Of a stretch of DNA of 54,235 bases, positions 47,839 through 54,235 are shown in pieces. Each line of letters begins with the position of its first letter. Positions within the stretch are counted from its first letter, which is position 1. Source of the stretch: Wenzhouxiangella sp. (lineage in GTDB: Bacteria; Pseudomonadota; Gammaproteobacteria; Xanthomonadales; Wenzhouxiangellaceae); assembly GCA_007118895.1 (NCBI GenBank), contig SKQS01000227.1:1-54235 (forward strand), written 5' to 3'. A program made the translations under genes and the position numbers. The notes beneath the pieces are model-generated. The model ran no database searches, was not told where the DNA came from, and saw only the letters and a list, made by a program, of their open reading frames with translations.

Positions 47839-48405
47839 TCAGGCTCGTCCCATGAACTCGCCGGTTTCGGTATTGACCCGGATGCGCTCGCTCGGGGTGA
47901 TGTAATCGGGTACCAGCACCTCCACCCCGGTCTCCAGGGTGGCCGGCTTGTTCGACTTGGTCGCCGTCGCCCCCTTCATCACCGGCGCGGTTTCACTGAC
48001 CACAAGCTCGACCGACTGCGGCAACTGGATCGCCGCCGGTTGACCGTCGATCAGCATCACGTAGATGCCGTCCAGGCCCTCGGTGATGTAGCCGATCGCA
48101 TCACCGATCACCTGCTCGCCCAGCACGTACTGGGTGTAATCCTCCGAATCCATGAAGACCAGGCCGTCGGCGTCGCGGTAGGAGTACTCGCACTGGCGCC
48201 GTACCAGGTCGGCCTCGCTGAGCTGATCGTCGCCCTTGAAGGTCAGGTCGCGGCGCTCTCCGCCGGGAATGGCGACCAGCCTGAAGCGATACAGGGTCGA
48301 GCCGCCGCGCGCAGTCGGCGCGCTGCGCTCGATCTGGCGCACGGTATAGACCGTGCCCTCGTGTTCGATGACCTGACCGCGCTTGATCTCGTTGACTCGG
48401 GGCAT
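47839..48405 (-). CDS. efpL: EF-P-like translation factor EfpL (YeiP)
   Basis: 188 residues with the KOW/EF-P domain 1 and two OB folds. The tip of domain 1 reads SAPTARGGSTLYRFR with Arg33, the position used by YeiP/EfpL in place of a modified Lys. The family relieves ribosome stalling at certain motifs. It converges on kbl with 28 bases between stops, and the MITE lies just upstream of its start. Confidence 0.92.
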   Translation of the reverse strand: MPRVNEIKRGQVIEHEGTVYTVRQIERSAPTARGGSTLYRFRLVAIPGGERRDLTFKGDDQLSEADLVRRQCEYSYRDADGLVFMDSEDYTQYVLGEQVIGDAIGYITEGLDGIYVMLIDGQPAAIQLPQSVELVVSETAPVMKGATATKSNKPATLETGVEVLVPDYITPSERIRVNTETGEFMGRA

Positions 48406-48458
48406 GGGAAATATCCATCAAGGAAAAATCGCGCGCATTGTAGCCGAATCGTCAACTT

Positions 48459-48724
48459 ACTAGTCCCTGCATAAGTATTGCCTCACTCAGAGCTTCGGAC
48501 GCGTTCGCTCGCAAGGCGCGCTGGCGAAGGCATAGTGGGCCTATGTCGAGCCAGCGGAACGAAGCGAGCGGGCGCGTCCGGAGCTCCCTTCGGGCTTGCC
48601 TCTCGGCGTCCGTGGACTGCGTTGTCGGCGCTCGATGTAGGCCAAGCTACAGACTTCGCGCCGACGCCTTGCCACAAACGCCGAGAGACAAGCTGAGCGT
48701 GGCAATACTTATGCAGGGACTAGT
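48459..48724. mobile_element. MITE with perfect 24-bp inverted ends
   Basis: The left end starts ACTAGTCCCTGCATAAGTAT and the right end closes with its exact complement. The inverted repeat is 24 bp (48459-48482 and 48701-48724) and includes a CTAG that may be the 4-bp target duplication. The interior has strong hairpins (CTCTCGGCGTCCGTGG with CCACAAACGCCGAGAG) and no credible gene. It lies between the efpL start and the penicillin acylase start. A 20/21 match to its end occurs at 23461-23481. Confidence 0.8.
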
Positions 48725-48799
48725 ATGGTTCACCATGGTGGCTGACACAATGGTCTAAACTCCTGATCCGAATTCCTGCTCGAATTTCACTCGATCTCC

Positions 48800-51109
48800 A
48801 TGACCGCAACGCTTTCCACCGGCCAGATGCTGCGTCGCAGCCTGATCTATACCGTGATAACCATCATTGCCCTGGTCGCGGCAGTATGGTTCGGCGGGCG
48901 CGCCTGGCTGGCCGGCTCGATAATGCCCTACGAGGGTCGCGCGGTTGTCCAGGGCCTGGACGGCCCGGTTGAGATCCTGTTCGACGCCCGCGGCATTCCG
49001 CGCATCTACAGCCAGACCGACGGCGATGCGCTCAAGGCGCTGGGCTGGCTGCACGCCGGCGAGCGGCTGTTCCAGATGGAGCTGATCCGCCGCGCAGCCG
49101 CCGGTCGCCTGGCCGAAGTGCTCGGCCCGGTGGCCCTGAACACCGATGGCGTGCACCGGGCGCTGGGCTTTGCCCACCGGGTGAACCAGGCCGAACACCA
49201 GCTGGACGAGCATACCCTGGCCCTGGTCGAGCGCTACGTTACCGGCATCAACGCCTACCTGGACAGCGCCGGACGCCTGCCCCCGGAATTCCTGGCGCTG
49301 CGCTTTCAACCCGAGCCATGGACAGTCGACGACGTGGTGCTGGTCACCTACTACCAGACCTGGTACCCCAACGTGCTGGTCGAGCGTCTGAGCGAGGCCT
49401 GGCGCGAGATCGGCGAGGCCTTCGGTGAACCGGCAAGCCAGTGGCTGGCAGCCATCCGGCCCTGGGCGCCAAGCTCGGTACCCGGCAGCAGTGCCGACGA
49501 TGTGCCGACCTGGCCGATCACCGACAGTTCCAACTCCTGGGTCGTGGCGCCCGGCCGCTCGGCTTCGGGGCAGGCACTGCATGCCGCCGACCCGCACCTG
49601 GACATCACCATGGCGCCCGGCACCTGGTATGCCGCCGGGCTGCACAGCGCCGAAGGCCTGAATGTGCTAGGCGTCACCGCACCCGGCATCCCGGTCGTGG
49701 CCATGGGCCACAATGGCTACGGCGCCTGGTCGTTTACCGTCGCCCCGGTCGATGTGCTGGAGTTCTATCGCCAGCCGATCGACCCGGAAGATCCCAGCCG
49801 GGTACTCGGCACCGACGGCTGGCAGACCCTGGACCAGCGCACCGAATACCTGCCGGTGGCCGGCCGTCCCGACACCATACCGCTGACCCTGGAATACACC
49901 GAACATGGCGTGGTCATCGAGCGTCATCCCGACAGCGTGGTCAGCATGCGCTGGGTCGGCTTCGAGCTGCCGCTGGATGAGCTGCTGAGCAACTCGCTGG
50001 CGGTCAATCGGGCTGACAGTTTCGAGAGCTTTCGCCGCGCCGCCACCGGCATCGGCGCGCTCAGCGTCAACTGGCTGTGGTCCGACCGCGAAGGAAATAT
50101 CGGCTACGTGCTGGGCACTCCGGTACCGCGCCGCGGGCACGAGCAATTCTTCCGCATCCTCGACGGCGCCGACCAGGCCATGGTCTGGGACGGCGTGCAT
50201 CCGCCCGACGCCCTGCCCCATGCGCTCAATCCTGAACAGGGCTGGCTGGCCAGCAGCAACAACGAGATCGTCGACCAACACTGGCCATGGCCGATTCCCG
50301 GCTTCTACAAGCACCTGCGTATCCGCCGCGCCGCCCACTGGCTGTCGCGCCCCGGTCCGCTGGATGTGCCAACCATGCAGCGAATGCAGATGGATCGCAT
50401 CTCCGACCGCGCGCTAACGCATCGCGACTGGCTGGCCGACCTGGCCGAACGCCATGGCGCAGCTTCCCTTGCCGCCGATTTGAGACGGTGGTCCGGCGAG
50501 CTGACCGCCGCCAGCGAACTCGGTGGCCTGTTCGTTCACTTCTGGCAGGTATTGCCCGAACACCTGTTCGCCAACACCGACGGCGCCGACTGGCGCACGC
50601 TACGAAACGTGCTCGACGAGTGGCTGCAAGAGCCGCCGGATTTTGCCGGTATCGATCAACAGGCCATCGACGAGGCCGGCCTGGCGGCACTGCGCGAGGT
50701 CTTGAGCCACGGCATCCACCCGCTGGGTGAGATGCAGACACTCACCATCGCCCACCCCTTGAACCAGGCCGGTTTCCTCAACCGCTGGCTCAAGCTCACT
50801 CGCGGGCCCATCCCCACCGGCTCCGATGCCGGCAGCCTGAACGTCTCCTACTCGCGCTGGCACCGCGACCAGCAGCGCCTGAGCGTCATCGCCGGGGCCA
50901 GCATGCGCTACATCATGGACTGGTCCGACCCCGACAGCTTCACCCTCAACCTGACCCTGGGCCAGTCCGGCCACCCCTTGAGCCCGCACTTCGACGACTT
51001 TCTCCCCGCCTTCATCAACGGGCAGCCCTGGACCGTCCCCTGGCAGCGCGAAACCGTAGAACAACGCAGCCGCCGCCGATTGGAACTGGTGCCGGCTCGC
51101 GCGGAGTGA
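48800..51109 (+). CDS. Penicillin acylase-family Ntn hydrolase
   Basis: 769 residues. A membrane/export segment (LIYTVITIIALVAAVWFGG) is followed by the A-chain (LGWLHAGERLFQMELIRRAA). The autoproteolysis point and nucleophile Ser are in DSSNSWVVAPGRSASG (Ser244), matching the SNMWVIG type of penicillin G acylase. A later AVNRADSFESFRRAATGIGA and the Asn region follow. Natural substrates may be acyl-homoserine lactones or acyl-peptides; not decided by sequence. Only the leading MITE and no regulator is seen upstream. Confidence 0.87.
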   Translation: MTATLSTGQMLRRSLIYTVITIIALVAAVWFGGRAWLAGSIMPYEGRAVVQGLDGPVEILFDARGIPRIYSQTDGDALKALGWLHAGERLFQMELIRRAAAGRLAEVLGPVALNTDGVHRALGFAHRVNQAEHQLDEHTLALVERYVTGINAYLDSAGRLPPEFLALRFQPEPWTVDDVVLVTYYQTWYPNVLVERLSEAWREIGEAFGEPASQWLAAIRPWAPSSVPGSSADDVPTWPITDSSNSWVVAPGRSASGQALHAADPHLDITMAPGTWYAAGLHSAEGLNVLGVTAPGIPVVAMGHNGYGAWSFTVAPVDVLEFYRQPIDPEDPSRVLGTDGWQTLDQRTEYLPVAGRPDTIPLTLEYTEHGVVIERHPDSVVSMRWVGFELPLDELLSNSLAVNRADSFESFRRAATGIGALSVNWLWSDREGNIGYVLGTPVPRRGHEQFFRILDGADQAMVWDGVHPPDALPHALNPEQGWLASSNNEIVDQHWPWPIPGFYKHLRIRRAAHWLSRPGPLDVPTMQRMQMDRISDRALTHRDWLADLAERHGAASLAADLRRWSGELTAASELGGLFVHFWQVLPEHLFANTDGADWRTLRNVLDEWLQEPPDFAGIDQQAIDEAGLAALREVLSHGIHPLGEMQTLTIAHPLNQAGFLNRWLKLTRGPIPTGSDAGSLNVSYSRWHRDQQRLSVIAGASMRYIMDWSDPDSFTLNLTLGQSGHPLSPHFDDFLPAFINGQPWTVPWQRETVEQRSRRRLELVPARAE

Positions 51110-51241
51110 GTCACCGACTTCGTCCTTTATGGCTTGCCGAAACCGCAGGAACGGCGCTAAGATCAAACACATGTCCGTCGGCATGAGGAATTGCCAAATT
51201 CGTGAATTACACGGCGAACCGCAATCTACCACTCTTATACG

Positions 51242-51538
51242 CTACGGCAGATGTGAATCTGGATCCATACGCTCATGAAGGATTCGAATGATTTCCACCA
51301 TGTCAGTGACTCGGTAGTAGATAACGTGGGAGCCTTCGGGAAACTTGCGGTAACCTGGAGAAATCTCATCACAGATGTTACCGATCGAGTCGTTTTCACT
51401 AATAAGCGCAAACGCTTCATCAAGTTGCCCAAGGTAGTGGTTTCGCTTGGCCTTACCCCATCTGCATTCAGTGAACCGACCAATTCGAAGCAAATCCTGT
51501 CGAGCGACTCGGGAGACCCGAAATTGGCCTTTAGCCAC
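51242..51538 (-). CDS. parE: ParE/RelE-type toxin
   Basis: A 98-residue RelE/ParE-fold protein (VARQDLLRIGRFTECRWGKA, YRKFPEGSHVIYYRVTDMVE, IIRILHERMDP). It starts with GTG in an eight-base overlap with the antitoxin stop, the usual ParD-ParE layout. ParE toxins poison DNA gyrase. Active residues were not individually checked. Confidence 0.85.
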   Translation of the reverse strand: MAKGQFRVSRVARQDLLRIGRFTECRWGKAKRNHYLGQLDEAFALISENDSIGNICDEISPGYRKFPEGSHVIYYRVTDMVEIIRILHERMDPDSHLP

Positions 51539-51773
51539 TTGCGCTCTCGTCCAGTTCGGAGATCACAGATTCCAGCGAGTAATTGTCGAACCCGCTTTCC
51601 TCGCCTTCTCGAAGTGCCTGCCGTAAAGCTCGGACCTTTTCCTCTCGTTCCTCAAGCAGCCGCAGGGCTGCTCGTATCACCTCGCTCGCCGAACCGTAGC
51701 GGCCTTCCGCCAGTTGTTGGGAAATGAACTCGTCAAAGTGCCCGCCTAATGTAATGCTAGTGTTCCTTGCCAT
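51531..51773 (-). CDS. parD: ParD-type antitoxin
   Basis: 80 residues. The ribbon-helix-helix N-terminus (MARNTSITLGGHFDEFISQQ) with EGRYGSASEVIRAALRLLEE is the ParD/CopG domain, and the C-terminal part binds ParE. The ATG at 51773 is preferred over one 24 codons earlier because it starts exactly at the domain. Direct repeats at 51782-51808 may be its own operator. Confidence 0.87.
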   Translation of the reverse strand: MARNTSITLGGHFDEFISQQLAEGRYGSASEVIRAALRLLEEREEKVRALRQALREGEESGFDNYSLESVISELDESASG

Positions 51774-51781
51774 ACTGAACC

Positions 51782-51808
51782 TACCGGATACCAGAAAATA
51801 CCGGGATA
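51782..51808. promoter_or_regulatory. Direct repeats upstream of parD, possible autorepressor site
   Basis: TACCGGATA (51782) and TACCGGGATA (51799) are spaced 17 bases apart, start to start, just 5' of the parD start on the minus strand. Ribbon-helix-helix antitoxins usually bind such repeats in their own promoters. This is inference from position. Confidence 0.4.
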
Positions 51809-51818
51809 TGGTACACGC

Positions 51819-51911
51819 GCATAACAAAGGGCTCAACCGGACCACGGTAAACTCCGCGGCGGCAAGGCCGGGCGAGCTCAGCGACGGCGCCGGCTAACCC
51901 AAACGTTAGGC
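51819..51911 (+). other. Integron attC-like recombination site
   Basis: The left core-like GCATAACAA resembles R'' of attC and lines up with the aadA-type 5' end. The right core GTTAGGC (51905-51911) fits the R' consensus GTTRRRY exactly. Inner boxes pair (GGGCTCAACCGG with CCGGCTAACCC), leaving the unpaired base typical of attC. The length (about 93 bp) is in range. No integrase gene, no second attC and no attI were seen, so it may be a lone or decayed cassette end. Confidence 0.6.
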
Positions 51912-51940
51912 TTAATCTACCTGGTTGTTAAGGCAGAACC

Positions 51941-52477
51941 ATGACTGCGATATCTGAGCACCAAGCCGAAATGCGGCAATCCTATATCTGGGGCTCAACC
52001 GGGGTCATTGTCTCAGGCATTGTATGGCTGGTGGCCGCAGCTGTTGCGTACCTGGTCAGCCCTCAGAACGCGGTCTGGACACTCTTTATCGGTGCAGTTT
52101 TCATCGCGCCCGTTTCCGGCTTGCTGGAACGCTCGCTCGGGGCACGAGGAACGCATTCTGCCGGCAATCCACTGGGAAAACTGGCTGCCGAAGGCCTGGT
52201 GTTCATGCTGATGTGTCTGCCCCTGGCATATGGCCTTTCACTGTACCGCATGGAGTGGTTCTTTCCCGCAGTCCTGATGATCATCGGAGGGCGCTATCTG
52301 ACATTCGCCACACTGTACGGAACGCGACTCTACTGGGCGCTTGGTGTTCTGCTTGGCGGCATAGCGCTGCTCGGCTTCTATCTGTCCCTGGAGCCACATT
52401 TGGTGGCCTTTGCCGGTGGCGCAGCCGAACTCTTGTTCGGCCTGGTGCTGCTTGTCACCAAACGCGGCAAGGCCTGA
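51941..52477 (+). CDS. Small polytopic membrane protein, possible cassette gene
   Basis: 178 residues with about five membrane segments (GVIVSGIVWLVAAAVAYLVS, FFPAVLMIIGGRYLTFATLY). It resembles DUF7010-like proteins only loosely. The start lies 30 bases after the attC core, the usual spacing of integron cassette genes, so it may be the next cassette. Function unknown. Confidence 0.65.
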   Translation: MTAISEHQAEMRQSYIWGSTGVIVSGIVWLVAAAVAYLVSPQNAVWTLFIGAVFIAPVSGLLERSLGARGTHSAGNPLGKLAAEGLVFMLMCLPLAYGLSLYRMEWFFPAVLMIIGGRYLTFATLYGTRLYWALGVLLGGIALLGFYLSLEPHLVAFAGGAAELLFGLVLLVTKRGKA

Positions 52478-52595
52478 AGTGGTCCGACACCCATCCATGG
52501 CATTTGCTTTTAGCACCTGACTACCGGTTCGAATGGACGCCGGAAAAACCGGGCAAGTTCGACATCGCTTGTTTAGCCAAGCACTGGGTCTTGCC

Positions 52596-52757
52596 ATGTC
52601 TAGATCTCTGATCAAGCCTTGCGCCGACTTCAAGGCCAGCTACGACGGTTACATTCGCGAATTGGGCGATGAGGAACGCTACCCCTTCCCCCTGGATTTC
52701 GATCATTCTGACTTTCCCGCATTGCTGCAAGGACTTGGCCCACCTTGCTCACAATAA
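52596..52757 (+). pseudogene. Truncated GNAT acetyltransferase remnant
   Basis: The 53-residue frame reads SLIKPCADFKASYDGYIREL and then GDEERYPFPLDFDHSDFPAL, which is the N-terminal stretch of a GNAT N-acetyltransferase. It breaks after about 47 residues into a short unrelated tail and a stop. The remaining two thirds, including the acetyl-CoA site, are missing. It overlaps the hairpin at 52738-52771. Confidence 0.5.
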
Positions 52758-52771
52758 TGAACAAGGTGGGC
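52738..52771. terminator. Hairpin at the end of the SLC13 gene
   Basis: GCCCACCTTG and CAAGGTGGGC form a perfect 10-bp stem with a 14-base loop. It follows directly after the stop codon (minus strand) of the permease and overlaps the end of the GNAT remnant on the plus strand. No U-run follows, so termination is likely but weak. Confidence 0.55.
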
Positions 52772-54235
52772 TTAAAACGGAAAGATCAGCGGCACGACGA
52801 TCAGCGTGGCAATCAGCAGCAGTACCTGCAGCGGTATGCCGACGCGGGCGAAGTCGGTGAAGCGGTAGCCGCCGGGGTTGAGCACCAGGGTGTTGACCGG
52901 CGAGGCGACCGGGGTGGCAAATGCGGTCGAGGCGGCAATGGCGACGGTCATCATCAGCGCGTGCGGGTCGATGCCCATGGCCAGGCCGGCACTCAGGCCA
53001 ATCGGCGCGACCAGCACCGTGGTGGCGGTGTTGGAAATGATCTGGCTGAGCACCGAGGTGAAGATGAACAGCGCCGCCATCAGCGCCAGCGGGCCGAGAT
53101 CGCCGGCAATCGCCAGCAGCGCCTGACTGGCCAGGGCAATGCCGCCGGTGTTGTCCAGCGCGGTGGCCATCGGCAGCACGGCGGCAATCAGCACCACGCT
53201 CTCCCAGTTGACGGCCTGGTAGGCCTCGTTCATTGTCAGACAGCGGGTCAGTACCAGCGTCAGCGCTGCGGCCAGCACGGCAATGACGTTAGGCACCAGC
53301 TCGAAGGTCATCACCAGCATCATCGCCAGCATCACCGCTACCGCCACCGGCGCCAGGGTCAGCCGCGGTTTTTCTTCCAGGCCGTCCCCGCCGATCATCA
53401 CCAGGTCTCGGGCAGACCGGCTCAGGCGTCGCAGGCTCTGCTCGCGCCCGGTCATCAACAGCGCGTCACCGGCTGCCAGCGGCAGGTCCAGGTCCGGCGG
53501 GATGCTGTCCTTGCCGGCCGGCCGATGGGCCAGCACCAGCACGCCGGCGCCGCTATGCAGCCGAAGATCACGCAGGGTCTTGCCGATAAACGACGAGCGC
53601 GGCGGCACCAGGGCGTCGACCAGGACCAGCTTTTGCGGCAGCTCCGGCTCCGATGTCAGTCGCTCCAGCCCGAAGCGCTTGATCGCCCGGTCGATGCACT
53701 CGTCGGTGCCGGTGACATAGACCTCGTCATTGGCCGACAGTACCGATCCGGGTTCGGCCTTGCGGGCTACGCGGCCGGCAGCTGTGCGCGATCGGATTAC
53801 CATCACCGTCACGCCATGGCTGCTGCGCAGATCGGTGGTGGTCAACTGCTGGTTTGCCAGCGCGCAGCCACGCGGGAGGCGCAGATGCGCGACGTGCCGA
53901 TCGATGCCGTAGTCGGCCAGCATCTCCTGCCAGCTCGGTGTCCGGTCGGGTGCAGCCGCTGCCCGTCTTTCAGGAATCAGCCACGGCCCGACCCAGACCA
54001 TGAAGGCCATGCCGATGGTCAGCATGACCACGCCGGCCGGGGTGAAGTCAAAGAAACCGAACGGGTCCATGCCGGCGGCGGCAAGCTGACTGCTGACGAT
54101 CAGGTTCGGCGGTGTACCAATCAGGGTCATCATGCCGCCCAGCAGCGCCGCAAAGGCGACCGGGATCAGCAGCAGTGACGGACTGATGCCCCGATCGCGG
54201 GCAATGGCCAGCACCACCGGCAGCATCACCGCCAC
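52772..54235 (-). CDS. SLC13/DASS-type permease with RCK_C domains (N-terminus outside window)
   Basis: 487 residues are visible; the start lies beyond the window edge. Membrane segments flank two TrkA/RCK_C-like domains (GVTVMVIRSRTAAGRVARKA, LRLHSGAGVLVLAHRPAGKD). Family motifs are IGTPPNLIVSS and SNTATTVLVAP. This plan belongs to SLC13-related Na+/dicarboxylate or sulfate carriers with regulatory RCK domains. The ligand is uncertain. Confidence 0.82.
   Translation of the reverse strand: MAVMLPVVLAIARDRGISPSLLLIPVAFAALLGGMMTLIGTPPNLIVSSQLAAAGMDPFGFFDFTPAGVVMLTIGMAFMVWVGPWLIPERRAAAAPDRTPSWQEMLADYGIDRHVAHLRLPRGCALANQQLTTTDLRSSHGVTVMVIRSRTAAGRVARKAEPGSVLSANDEVYVTGTDECIDRAIKRFGLERLTSEPELPQKLVLVDALVPPRSSFIGKTLRDLRLHSGAGVLVLAHRPAGKDSIPPDLDLPLAAGDALLMTGREQSLRRLSRSARDLVMIGGDGLEEKPRLTLAPVAVAVMLAMMLVMTFELVPNVIAVLAAALTLVLTRCLTMNEAYQAVNWESVVLIAAVLPMATALDNTGGIALASQALLAIAGDLGPLALMAALFIFTSVLSQIISNTATTVLVAPIGLSAGLAMGIDPHALMMTVAIAASTAFATPVASPVNTLVLNPGGYRFTDFARVGIPLQVLLLIATLIVVPLIFPF

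Noticed and set aside
52745-54178. Open frame of 477 residues on the plus strand
   Set aside because: An Arg/Gln/His-rich antisense shadow of the SLC13 permease.

Overview
The window is high-GC bacterial chromosome. It carries tgt-yajC-secD-secF, a divergent D-2-hydroxyglutarate dehydrogenase/serA pair, tdh-kbl, an EF-P-like EfpL gene, a class I polyhydroxyalkanoate (PHA) cluster, and winged-helix, Ser/Thr-kinase and ECF regulators fused to TPR repeats. This fits a gammaproteobacterium near the Xanthomonadales/Wenzhouxiangellaceae. The placement is an inference from gene content only.

Layout. (1) 1-6.8 kb is metabolic: a D-2-hydroxyglutarate dehydrogenase diverging from serA, an omega-aminotransferase whose stop codon abuts an IS5-type MITE, a small outer-membrane barrel and a class 3 aldehyde dehydrogenase. 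(2) 6.9-11.4 kb is a PHA cluster, phaB-phaP-phaR-SDR-phaC. Look-alike GCAC operators precede phaB and phaP, and the phaP promoter is almost certainly a target of the PhaR encoded next to it. (3) 11.4-14.5 kb holds a polytopic membrane protein and cbpA-cbpM. (4) 14.5-20.4 kb holds two paralogous, divergent, membrane-anchored winged-helix/TPR regulators. Their shared intergenic region has been invaded by an IS110-family element, with a structured 5' leader (candidate bridge RNA), and by a dispersed palindromic repeat. (5) 20.5-26.5 kb is a run of secreted proteins. Two share an N-terminal domain: one has a YadA-like head, the other a 37-triplet collagen-like stalk followed by seven Cys-pair repeats that look like a seven-bladed propeller. 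(6) 26.5-32.9 kb holds two Ser/Thr kinase-TPR proteins, one paired with an NmrA-like protein and one translationally coupled to an ECF sigma factor. (7) 33-38 kb is the Sec accessory operon. (8) 38-48.4 kb is housekeeping: tesA/ybbA-ybbP, a glutamine amidotransferase, a YeiH-type exporter, an OmpA lipoprotein, a sirtuin, tdh-kbl and efpL. (9) 48.4-52.8 kb is accessory: a MITE with perfect inverted ends, a penicillin acylase, a ParDE toxin-antitoxin pair next to an integron attC-like site, a small membrane protein and a GNAT remnant. The window ends inside an SLC13-type permease.

Three classes of mobile or repeated DNA explain most intergenic space. The first is a palindromic repeat family (A, B, C near 1, 11.6 and 18.1 kb) with conserved ends and a variable core whose stems covary. 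The second is two unrelated MITEs, one of whose ends also matches the signal-peptide coding region of the collagen-like gene. The third is the IS110 element. The signals most likely to be undescribed are the repeat family, the lone attC with a reverse-oriented toxin-antitoxin pair, the collagen/Cys-pair propeller protein, and the regulator/surface-protein/kinase neighbourhood. No rRNA, tRNA or CRISPR array was seen.
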